Origin: Lentimicrobiaceae bacterium
GTDB taxonomy: Bacteria > Bacteroidota > Bacteroidia > Bacteroidales > F082
Reading direction: 5' to 3'
Length of the DNA: 64,000 nucleotides
Assembly (NCBI GenBank): GCA_015061295.1
Contig: SUWU01000002.1
Span: 32,800-96,799, forward strand
The translations under genes and the position numbers were made by a program. Of the stretch, positions 1 through 7,038 are shown one piece after another. Every line of letters begins with the position of its first letter. The stretch's first letter is position 1. Below the pieces are notes generated by a model, which saw nothing but the letters and a program-made list of their open reading frames with translations, was not told the origin of the DNA and searched no databases.

Positions 1-26
1 TATAAACAATAAAAAAACAAAAAGTT

Positions 27-1421
27 ATGAGTATCATTCCACATTACTCGCGCATCAAGTACCAAAAGATTTTTGAAATGGGACGCATGCGTCTCATGAG
101 CAAACCATGGATTTCTGGAGTACTTTTAATGACATGTGTAGTAATTGCCATGTTGTTAGCCAATCTTCCATCGACGAAGCATCTCTATCACGCTTTCTTA
201 GAGACAAGTTTATCTATCAACATCAGTAATTCTGATGGTCTCAATTGGGTCTTTCCTAAAGAAATGACTGTAGAGAAATTTATCAACGACATCTTAATGG
301 TTGTTTTCTTCTTCACCGTCGGATTAGAGATTAAGAGAGAGGTTGTATGTGGAGAGTTATCATCGATGAAGAAAGCCATGCTTCCTGTGATAGCTGCATT
401 AGGAGGTATGCTTATGCCAGCTCTTATCTACATACTCATCAACGGTGGCACCTCTGCATCGAGTGGTTGGGGTATCCCTACTGCTACCGACATCGCCTTT
501 GCTGTCGGTATCATGTCGATATTAGGTGACAGAGTTCCAGTATCGTTAAAGATCTTCCTCACAGCACTCGCCATTGCCGACGACTTGGGAGCCATTTTAG
601 TGGTAGCATTCTTCTACGGAGGCACGATACAACTGACATTATTAATAATATCACTGCTTATCATAGGTCTTGTATTTTTACTCAACAAAGCTGGAGAAAA
701 ACGCATGATATATTACATCATACCAGCTATAGCGATATGGTTCTTATTCTATTACGCTGGCATACACGCCACCATGTCGGGCGTAGTGATGGCTATGATG
801 ATACCTATGGATGCACGTTACTCACGTTCTTATTTCAACAAAAAGACAGACCACTATCAAGATCTTATCATAAAACATGAGAATGAAGGTGAGTTCCCTA
901 ACGAGAATCAACGTACATGTCTCAGAAACATCAGTCACGTATCTAATGGTGCTGTTGGTATGAGTTATCGATTAGAACACGCCCTCAACCCATGGGTCAA
1001 CTTCCTTATCATGCCAATCTTTGCTATCGCCAATGCTGGCGTAGAGATTCCTGGTTTAGAATATCTCAACTTCTTCAAGTACTCTCCAGAGCTTGGTTCA
1101 GTAGGACTCGGTATCTTCTTCGGATTATTACTCGGAAAACCTATAGGCATCACTCTTGCAAGTTGGATTGCCATCAAGTTGAAAGTAGGTGAGATGCCTA
1201 ATGGCGCTTCATGGAAGATGCTCTTCGCTGTTGCATGTCTCGGTGGTATTGGCTTCACTATGTCAATATTCGTTGACACTTTGTCGTTTGGAGAACTTGC
1301 TCCTGAGATAACATTACAGCTTCGTAACTTAGGTAAGATTGCCATCTTAGCAGCTTCACTGTCGGCAGGTATCTTAGGCAGTCTGCTGATAACATTATTC
1401 AGCAAGAAACAAGAATGTTAA
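27..1421 (+). CDS. nhaA: Na+/H+ antiporter NhaA
   Basis: Inner-membrane sodium/proton antiporter that exports Na+ in exchange for protons, for pH and salt homeostasis. The 464-residue product is strongly hydrophobic throughout, with the family hallmark VGLEIKRE near residues 98-105. The paired aspartates of the transport site lie in ALAIADDLGAI (D185, D186), preceded by the conserved TATDIAFAVGI stretch. It is longer than E. coli NhaA (388 aa) because of an N-terminal extension of about 25 residues and an inserted hydrophilic loop near residues 270-300, which reads as soluble. An internal ATG at MRLMSKPW could be the true start. It stands alone, converging with rpmF on a shared terminator. 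The window starts only 26 bases upstream, so its promoter cannot be judged. Confidence 0.96.
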   Translation: MSIIPHYSRIKYQKIFEMGRMRLMSKPWISGVLLMTCVVIAMLLANLPSTKHLYHAFLETSLSINISNSDGLNWVFPKEMTVEKFINDILMVVFFFTVGLEIKREVVCGELSSMKKAMLPVIAALGGMLMPALIYILINGGTSASSGWGIPTATDIAFAVGIMSILGDRVPVSLKIFLTALAIADDLGAILVVAFFYGGTIQLTLLIISLLIIGLVFLLNKAGEKRMIYYIIPAIAIWFLFYYAGIHATMSGVVMAMMIPMDARYSRSYFNKKTDHYQDLIIKHENEGEFPNENQRTCLRNISHVSNGAVGMSYRLEHALNPWVNFLIMPIFAIANAGVEIPGLEYLNFFKYSPELGSVGLGIFFGLLLGKPIGITLASWIAIKLKVGEMPNGASWKMLFAVACLGGIGFTMSIFVDTLSFGELAPEITLQLRNLGKIAILAASLSAGILGSLLITLFSKKQEC

Positions 1422-1432
1422 AAGGATAAAAC

Positions 1433-1470
1433 AAAAAAACTTCGATGAGATTTCATCGAAGTTTTTTTTT
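1433..1470. terminator. Bidirectional rho-independent terminator between nhaA and rpmF
   Basis: The perfect inverted repeat ACTTCGATGA / TCATCGAAGT has a 4-base loop (GATT), flanked by an A-run on the left and a T-run on the right. It can therefore stop transcripts from nhaA (plus) and from yceD-rpmF (minus). Confidence 0.9.
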
Positions 1471-1485
1471 AATGCTAAATTAAAA

Positions 1486-1674
1486 TTATTTTTTAGCACC
1501 TTCCATGACTAACTTACCTTTGTAATATAAGTCGCCATCTACATAGTAAGCTCTATGATAAACATGGATTGTACCTGTTTCTTTGCATACTGCTAATGTT
1601 GGAGCTTCTGCTTTGTAATGTGTTCTTCTTTTTGCGCCTCTTGTGTGAGACTGTCTTCTCTTAGGATGTGCCAT
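1486..1674 (-). CDS. rpmF: 50S ribosomal protein L32
   Basis: Small basic protein of the large ribosomal subunit. The N-terminus MAHPKRRQSHTRGAKRRTHYKA is characteristic of L32, and 62 residues is the usual length. The zinc-binding L32 form carries four cysteines in its C-terminal half. Here only one Cys is present (AVCKETG), with HVYHRAYYVDGDLYYKG in place of the ribbon, so this is a cysteine-poor form that probably does not bind zinc. It lies directly downstream of the YceD/DUF177 gene (23-base gap), the classic yceD-rpmF pairing, and ends at the shared terminator with nhaA. The plsX-fabH genes that often follow this pair are not here. Confidence 0.95.
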   Translation of the reverse strand: MAHPKRRQSHTRGAKRRTHYKAEAPTLAVCKETGTIHVYHRAYYVDGDLYYKGKLVMEGAKK

Positions 1675-1697
1675 TTTACACTATTTTTTGTTGTTAA

Positions 1698-2225
1698 TTA
1701 ATTATCTTTCTTATCTTTTAATTCTTCTAAACATTTCCAACGTGGGTCGATCTCATCGTTGTCAACTTCGGCATCATCTGTTCTTTCAAGGTAATCTATC
1801 ACCTCTTGATTACATTGACTCACATCTTGATGCACTCTATGAATAGGTAATGATAAAATTATATATTCATAAATCAGAGAACTAATATCGAACTCACCTT
1901 CCTCTGCAGGGATGACGATGACGTCATCAGATTCTTCCTCGTATGAGTTACCATATCTCAGATATATGACAGCTTCATTTTCTATTGGCTGTTCATATTC
2001 ATCATTACATCTATCACAAGCGAGATACACATTACCTTCAAATTTAAATGTCAATATCAACTCTCTTTCATGTTTTTCAACATTTAAATCAACATTAACA
2101 CTGCCTTTTTTAACTTCTGAGAAGTCGAAATTGTCAAAGAACTTATCATCGATTTGATACGTAAAATCATGATAACCAACTGACAATCCAGCTATTGGCA
2201 ATATGTAATCATTTTTAATGCTCAT
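1698..2225 (-). CDS. YceD/DUF177 family protein
   Basis: Member of the YceD (DUF177) family encoded upstream of rpmF in many bacteria and linked in some lineages to 23S rRNA or ribosome maturation. The family's cysteine pair is visible as CDRCNDEY about 80 residues in, followed by an acidic C-terminus. I chose the ATG at 2225 (MSIKNDYILP, 175 aa) rather than the longer ORF start at 2258, because a TATCTTTG promoter element lies at 2247-2254 inside the longer version. It is probably cotranscribed with rpmF. The exact biochemical role is not shown by the sequence. Confidence 0.85.
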   Translation of the reverse strand: MSIKNDYILPIAGLSVGYHDFTYQIDDKFFDNFDFSEVKKGSVNVDLNVEKHERELILTFKFEGNVYLACDRCNDEYEQPIENEAVIYLRYGNSYEEESDDVIVIPAEEGEFDISSLIYEYIILSLPIHRVHQDVSQCNQEVIDYLERTDDAEVDNDEIDPRWKCLEELKDKKDN

Positions 2226-2246
2226 AATATCCCCAAAATCGGGCTG

Positions 2247-2254
2247 CAAAGATA
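2247..2254 (-). promoter_or_regulatory. Predicted -7 element for yceD-rpmF
   Basis: TATCTTTG on the minus strand matches the Bacteroidota sigma-ABfr -7 consensus TAnnTTTG, 21 bases before the chosen ATG. A weak -33 (TTTA) lies 19 bases upstream. The element decides between the two possible yceD starts. Confidence 0.6.
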
Positions 2255-2323
2255 ACAAAATTATTTCATTTTTTAAACGAAATTTCTTTATTTTTTTAAC
2301 ATAAGAAATAATAGAAAGTCAAT

Positions 2324-3934
2324 TCAGTGTTCTATGTCTGCGTTATGTGTCAGTTGCTTTATCGCTTCTTGAAGAATATCATCCATCGGCTCATAGATAG
2401 GATAGAAAGCCTCATCGCCGAAGACGTTTCTTGCCACATATGCCTTAAACAAAGGTTCCGATAATTCTCTTGCGATTTTCTCATCCACCTCATTACCTTC
2501 AATTTTTTTATCATGAGCACGTCGCATCAACTCATCAAACATGGCATCTGTAAAGATGAATTTATCATTAAATTCCACGACATCGTCATATTTTAAGATA
2601 TCGGCACGATGTGCATCTGAATAATCGAAAGCATATTGGAACAATATCCCTGCATTTGCCATCTTGTTAAAGAAATAATGAGTGCTATCGTCTTGTAAAG
2701 GCACGTAAATATCGGGCATGATACCTCCGCCACCATAGACTATCTTACCTCCTGGAGTGATATATTTCAATGAGTCGGCAAAATGAATGCTATCAACACT
2801 GAACATCTCGCCCGACGCATAACGTTCAAGTTCTTCAAGCAAATATTCTGTCTTATCACCTGTGAAAGGCTTCTGTATGCAACGGCCTGTTGGTGTATAA
2901 TAACGAGCCACGGTAAGACGAATTGCCCCATTGTCACCAAGTTCAAACTGTTCCTGCACTAAGCCTTTTCCAAATGAGCGACGTCCTATTATTGTACCTC
3001 TGTCATTATCTTGAAGTGCGCCCGCCACTATCTCACTTGCACTTGCTGAGCCTTCATTTATAAGTACCACCACGTCTTCTTTTTCCCACAAGCCTTTTTG
3101 GCGAGCGAATATATAAGAACGAGGACGATGTTCTCCTTCAGTATAAACGATAAGTTCGTTGCCAGGCAGCATATGATCGGCCACAGCCACAGCCTCTCCG
3201 AGATAACCTCCTGTATTATCTCTCAGATCGAGGATTAATTTTGTCATGCCTTGACTTTTCAATTCTTTCAATGCTTTGACAAATTCATTTGATGTAGTCT
3301 GTGAGAACTTGGTAAGTTTGATAAAACCTATCTCTTTGTTTATCATATAAGAGACATCTATACTATAAGTAGGTATCACATCTCTCGTAATGGTGAAGTC
3401 TAACAATTCTGCTACGCCATGACGTTTTATCTTAACATCAACCTTCGTCTTCTTAGGACCTTTGAGGAGACGCATCGCAGCATCATTATCGACTTTCACG
3501 CCGGCGACAAGGGTATCTCCTACATAAACTATTCTGTCGCCGGCGAGGATGCCCACCTTTTCGGAAGGACCTCCTTTGATAGTTTCAATGATAGTGATAG
3601 TATCTTTCTCTATCCTAAAAGACACTCCTATACCTTCAAAACTTCCATGCAGATTGTCGTTGACATCGTCGAGTATCTTAGGCTCGATATATTCGCTATG
3701 AGGATCCATCGATTCAAGAACATGAGTAACAGCTTTAATCTGAATATTATTCATGTCAATAGTATCGACATATTCATCATTGATAAGAGAAAATACCTCA
3801 TTTATAAACAAAGAGTCATCGCCACTTTTACTGACTGTAGCAATGCCATTTGACTTAGAGATATATAAACCCATACACACGCCAATGGCGAGAACTGCTG
3901 CTAATATTATTGGTGTTATTACTTTATTTTTCAT
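2324..3934 (-). CDS. S41 family C-terminal processing peptidase (carboxy-terminal protease)
   Basis: Membrane-anchored periplasmic serine protease of the CtpA/Prc family, which cleaves exported proteins near their C-termini. An N-terminal hydrophobic anchor (about residues 8-28) is followed by a PDZ domain (GGPSEKVGILAGDRIVYVGD) and the S41 catalytic core. By alignment of motifs with Prc, the nucleophile is the serine inside NEGSASASEI and the general base is the lysine in FGKGLVQ, 25 residues later. The ORF track starts at a GTG at 3946 that overlaps the fabD stop. I prefer the ATG at 3934 (MKNKVITP, 536 aa), but either is possible. The gene is immediately downstream of fabD, so cotranscription is likely. 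The C-terminal ~180 residues are a conserved extension without recognised motifs. Confidence 0.92.
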   Translation of the reverse strand: MKNKVITPIILAAVLAIGVCMGLYISKSNGIATVSKSGDDSLFINEVFSLINDEYVDTIDMNNIQIKAVTHVLESMDPHSEYIEPKILDDVNDNLHGSFEGIGVSFRIEKDTITIIETIKGGPSEKVGILAGDRIVYVGDTLVAGVKVDNDAAMRLLKGPKKTKVDVKIKRHGVAELLDFTITRDVIPTYSIDVSYMINKEIGFIKLTKFSQTTSNEFVKALKELKSQGMTKLILDLRDNTGGYLGEAVAVADHMLPGNELIVYTEGEHRPRSYIFARQKGLWEKEDVVVLINEGSASASEIVAGALQDNDRGTIIGRRSFGKGLVQEQFELGDNGAIRLTVARYYTPTGRCIQKPFTGDKTEYLLEELERYASGEMFSVDSIHFADSLKYITPGGKIVYGGGGIMPDIYVPLQDDSTHYFFNKMANAGILFQYAFDYSDAHRADILKYDDVVEFNDKFIFTDAMFDELMRRAHDKKIEGNEVDEKIARELSEPLFKAYVARNVFGDEAFYPIYEPMDDILQEAIKQLTHNADIEH

Positions 3935-3942
3935 TGTAAAAG

Positions 3943-4824
3943 TCACACTGTTGCACTCGACAACTGCAGCTCTACTCCAGCTTTTTTAAACAGACCTTGA
4001 AGTACCGTTCCTGGTCCTACCTCGACGACTTCTGTCAATCCGTTAGCTATCATGTTACCCATAGTCTGAGTCCAACGCACAGGGGCTGTCAGTTGTGAGA
4101 TGAGGTTAGCCTTGATAATATCAGGAGAGTTAACAGCCTGACCTGTCACATTTTGATATATTGGGCAGATACCTTGACTGAACTTTGTATTCTGTATAGC
4201 TTCAGCGAGTTTCACTCTTGCAGGTTCCATAAGAGGGCTATGGAAGGCTCCACCTACCTGAAGAGGAAGTGCACGTTTAGCGCCAGCTTCTTTAAGAAGT
4301 TGACATGCTATCTCTACACCTTTAATACTTCCCGACACAACGACTTGTCCGTTGCAGTTATAATTAGCAGCTATCACCACTTCATCTTTTATAGAGGCGC
4401 ACACTGATTCTATCTTTTCGTTATCTAATCCTATTACTGCTGCCATAGTACCTGGATTCTTCTCACAAGCCTCCTGCATAGCATTAGCACGTGCTGCGAC
4501 GAGACGAAGACCATCTTCAAATTGCAATGTATTATTTGCCACCAATGCAGAGAACTCACCTAAAGAATGACCTGCCACCATGTCAGGTTTGAAGTCATTT
4601 AACATCTTTGCCAAAATGACAGAATGAAGGAAGATGGCAGGCTGAGTAACCTTAGTCTGTTTCAGGTCTTCTGCTGTCCCTTCAAACATAATATCAGTAA
4701 TAGAGAATCCGAGGATGTCGTTAGCTTTTTTAAACATATCCTTCGCCTTTGGGAAGTTGTCGTACAAATCTTTTCCCATTCCAACAAATTGGGCACCCTG
4801 TCCCGGAAAAACGTAAGCTTTCAT
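3943..4824 (-). CDS. fabD: Malonyl-CoA:ACP transacylase
   Basis: Transfers malonate from CoA to acyl carrier protein, supplying the extender unit for fatty-acid synthesis in the cytoplasm. The 293-residue length and the N-terminus MKAYVFPGQGAQ are typical. The catalytic serine is in GHSLGEFSALVA (S87) and the active-site histidine in GGAFHSPLMEPA. It lies between the Bax-inhibitor-1 family gene (32-base gap) and the C-terminal protease, on a run of minus-strand genes beginning with porW. No other fab genes are in the window. Confidence 0.96.
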   Translation of the reverse strand: MKAYVFPGQGAQFVGMGKDLYDNFPKAKDMFKKANDILGFSITDIMFEGTAEDLKQTKVTQPAIFLHSVILAKMLNDFKPDMVAGHSLGEFSALVANNTLQFEDGLRLVAARANAMQEACEKNPGTMAAVIGLDNEKIESVCASIKDEVVIAANYNCNGQVVVSGSIKGVEIACQLLKEAGAKRALPLQVGGAFHSPLMEPARVKLAEAIQNTKFSQGICPIYQNVTGQAVNSPDIIKANLISQLTAPVRWTQTMGNMIANGLTEVVEVGPGTVLQGLFKKAGVELQLSSATV

Positions 4825-4856
4825 CTAGTATTAATTGTTTTTTTGTTAATTTATAA

Positions 4857-5588
4857 TCAATCTCTTGAACTTCCGAAGAATCTAAGTAAATATAAGAACA
4901 GATTTAAGAAGTCTAAGTATAATGTCAACGCTGCATGAACTGTAATCTTTGCCATGACATCACCATCGTTGATACCAGCTTCACCTATCTGTTTAATCTT
5001 CTGCACGTCGAATGCTGTCAAGCCTGTGAATATCAAAACACCGATAATGCTGATGATATAATCTAATCTTGCGCTGTGCATAAAGAAATTAACCAATGTT
5101 GCTATGATGATACCTATCAATGCCATCATAAGGAAAGAACCAAATTTTGTAAGGTCTGTGTTAGTGGTATATCCTACTACGGCCATCACTCCGAACATAC
5201 CAGCAGCAATGATGAAGGTCTTAAATATTGATGCTGTGGTATATGCCATAAAGATGAAACTAAGACTCATTCCCATCAGGATAGAATATATCACATACCA
5301 TAGAACTGTCTGTTGTACCGACATCTTATTAACTCTTGCCGACATAACAAGAACGATGATAAAAGGGGCAAATGTAACTATCCAACCAAGGATGCTAACA
5401 CTTGCTCCACCTTGAGGCGAGACATTTATCAACATACTCATTAAGTTGACATTGGATCCGAACAAGAACGCTGTAGCTGCTGTGATACCGAGCGCAGCAA
5501 ACATCCATAAGAAAACATTAGACACAAAAGACCTTGTCATAGCCTGTGTCATAGATCCTCTCTGATTGTAATTTTCAAATTGATTCAT
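4857..5588 (-). CDS. Bax inhibitor-1 / YccA family membrane protein
   Basis: Multi-pass inner-membrane protein of the BI-1 (TMBIM, UPF0005) superfamily, with about seven hydrophobic segments over 243 residues. The N-terminal soluble stretch is short and ends in FVSNVFLWMFAALGITAATAF. The family-typical C-terminal segment containing GLTAFDVQKIKQI, followed by LYLDFLNLFLYLLRFFG, is present, including the acidic residues proposed to form the pH sensor. Bacterial members are implicated in Ca2+ leak or protein quality control with FtsH, but the substrate here is unknown. It sits between folE and fabD in the same orientation. Confidence 0.9.
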   Translation of the reverse strand: MNQFENYNQRGSMTQAMTRSFVSNVFLWMFAALGITAATAFLFGSNVNLMSMLINVSPQGGASVSILGWIVTFAPFIIVLVMSARVNKMSVQQTVLWYVIYSILMGMSLSFIFMAYTTASIFKTFIIAAGMFGVMAVVGYTTNTDLTKFGSFLMMALIGIIIATLVNFFMHSARLDYIISIIGVLIFTGLTAFDVQKIKQIGEAGINDGDVMAKITVHAALTLYLDFLNLFLYLLRFFGSSRD

Positions 5589-5611
5589 AACAATAAATTT
5601 ATTGGTTGATA

Positions 5612-6223
5612 TTAATGTAAATTAGAACCTATAAGTTGCAGAAACTCAGCTCGTGTCTCGCTACGTTCGAAAGCTCCTATGAAGTCGGATGTCGTAGTGA
5701 CAGAACTCTGCTTTTGAACGCCGCGCATACTCATACACAAATGACGTGCCTCGATGACGACTGCCACACCAAGAGGGTGCAAGGCATCGTTGATAGCCTC
5801 TTTAATCTGTGTCGTGAGTCGCTCCTGTACTTGAAGCCTCCGTGAATAAGCCTCAACAACTCTCGCTATCTTGCTCAATCCAGTGATATAACCGTTGGGG
5901 ATATATGCCACATGAGCCTTACCAACAAATGGTATCATATGATGCTCACATAATGAGAACAGTTCTATATCTTTTACCACGACCATCTGGCGATAGTCTT
6001 CCTTAAACTTAGCAGAAAGAAGTATCTCCTTAGGATCCATATTGTATCCTTGTGTTAAAAACTGCATCGACTTAGCCACACGCAGAGGCGTCTTCTCAAG
6101 ACCTTCTCTATTAACATCTTCTCCCAACAATTCCAAGATCGCTGCATAATGTTCTTGAAGTTTCTCTAACTTCTCAGGATTAAACTTATCAATCCTTTCA
6201 TATCCTATTATCTCGTCATTCAT
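5612..6223 (-). CDS. folE: GTP cyclohydrolase I
   Basis: Cytoplasmic zinc enzyme converting GTP to 7,8-dihydroneopterin triphosphate, the first step of tetrahydrofolate synthesis and a source of precursors for queuosine. The zinc ligands are visible as CEHHMIPF (C92, H95 region) and HLCMSMRG (Cys near 163). The 203-residue size fits the family. It lies 23 bases upstream of the BI-1 family gene. queA, which acts late in queuosine synthesis, is in the same window at 36.9 kb but not in this cluster. Confidence 0.96.
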   Translation of the reverse strand: MNDEIIGYERIDKFNPEKLEKLQEHYAAILELLGEDVNREGLEKTPLRVAKSMQFLTQGYNMDPKEILLSAKFKEDYRQMVVVKDIELFSLCEHHMIPFVGKAHVAYIPNGYITGLSKIARVVEAYSRRLQVQERLTTQIKEAINDALHPLGVAVVIEARHLCMSMRGVQKQSSVTTTSDFIGAFERSETRAEFLQLIGSNLH

Positions 6224-6265
6224 AATCTTTTCTATAAATCTGAAAACCTGAATATCTGAAAGTCA

Positions 6266-6640
6266 TCAGTTTTTATTCCTAACCAATATACAAGTTTCAA
6301 AAACTGTAAAACAAAGGTAATATATCAAAAATGTTATAATAAATGCTTTTGAATCTTCACGAAACATTAACGAATACGTGGCCAACACCGCCAGATATAA
6401 GATAAGTTTCGCTACTGTTGTCAACATATAAAAATTATTAAATTTATGGAAGTCGTTTCTGTTTCTCATTTTTGTAGTGAACAGATATACTATCACACTC
6501 ACCAACACAAAAAACAGCATCTGCGCCCACCACAGATGCGTGATAAACTGAGGCAACGACAGCCTTATCAACTGCGTAAGACCTAACACCGCCACTATCA
6601 TAAGCGACAGAGCTATAAAGAAACTTTTATGTCTCGTCAT
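6266..6640 (-). CDS. Small four-helix membrane protein, AtpI/UncI-like by position
   Basis: A 124-residue protein made almost wholly of four hydrophobic segments (FFIALSLMIVAVLGL, LWWAQMLFFVLVSVIVYLF, FYMLTTVAKLILYLAVLAT, AFIITFLIYYLCFTVFET). I recognise no catalytic motif. The start at 6640 (MTRHKSFF) is preferred over the longer ORF because that version would read deep into the bactofilin gene. In other Bacteroidota the porW-bactofilin pair is followed by AtpZ/AtpI-like small membrane proteins and then atpB. That position and the topology suggest an ATP synthase I-like assembly factor. Here folE follows instead, so the assignment is inference. Confidence 0.6.
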   Translation of the reverse strand: MTRHKSFFIALSLMIVAVLGLTQLIRLSLPQFITHLWWAQMLFFVLVSVIVYLFTTKMRNRNDFHKFNNFYMLTTVAKLILYLAVLATYSLMFREDSKAFIITFLIYYLCFTVFETCILVRNKN

Positions 6641-6644
6641 TCTG

Positions 6645-7037
6645 TTATTTCTTCTCAAACTTAGGAGCCTCTTTTGGAGGTTCAGGCTTACCCATCTCGC
6701 ATTTACCTGTGAATATAGCACCTATCTCTATATACAGCTGTTTCGTCGTCAACTCACCTTCAACTTTAGATGTCGATTTTAACGAAGTAAGTTCATCAAC
6801 AATGATAGAGCCTTTGACATATCCCGAGACATCGGCTTGTTTACAATGTATCTCTCCTTCTATCGAGCCGTTCTGTCCGACAACGACCTTTCCCGTCGAT
6901 CTCAGCGAACCGACTACCTTTCCATCGATACGAATATCACCATTTGATTCTATCTCTCCTTTTATCAAAGTGCCATTGCCTATGATATTTCTTGCAGGGC
7001 TTTCATTCACTGACATATTACTATTATTTTTTAACAT
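6645..7037 (-). CDS. Bactofilin (polymer-forming cytoskeletal protein)
   Basis: A 130-residue bactofilin. The core reads IIGNGTLIKGEIESNGDIRIDGKVVGSL followed by repeating V/G patterns (KVVVGQNGSIEGEI, ADVSGYVKGSI), which form a short right-handed beta-helix that self-assembles into filaments. The tail is Pro/Lys-rich (KPEPPKEAPKFEKK), typical of the disordered ends of bactofilins. Its start codon is separated from the porW stop by a single base, so translation is probably coupled to that T9SS lipoprotein. This suggests, but does not prove, a scaffolding link to secretion or gliding. Confidence 0.92.
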   Translation of the reverse strand: MLKNNSNMSVNESPARNIIGNGTLIKGEIESNGDIRIDGKVVGSLRSTGKVVVGQNGSIEGEIHCKQADVSGYVKGSIIVDELTSLKSTSKVEGELTTKQLYIEIGAIFTGKCEMGKPEPPKEAPKFEKK

Positions 7038-7038
7038 T

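Noticed and set aside
965-1405. Minus-strand 146-aa ORF antisense to nhaA
   Set aside because: Shadow of a clear NhaA membrane protein; no recognisable domain and no start context.
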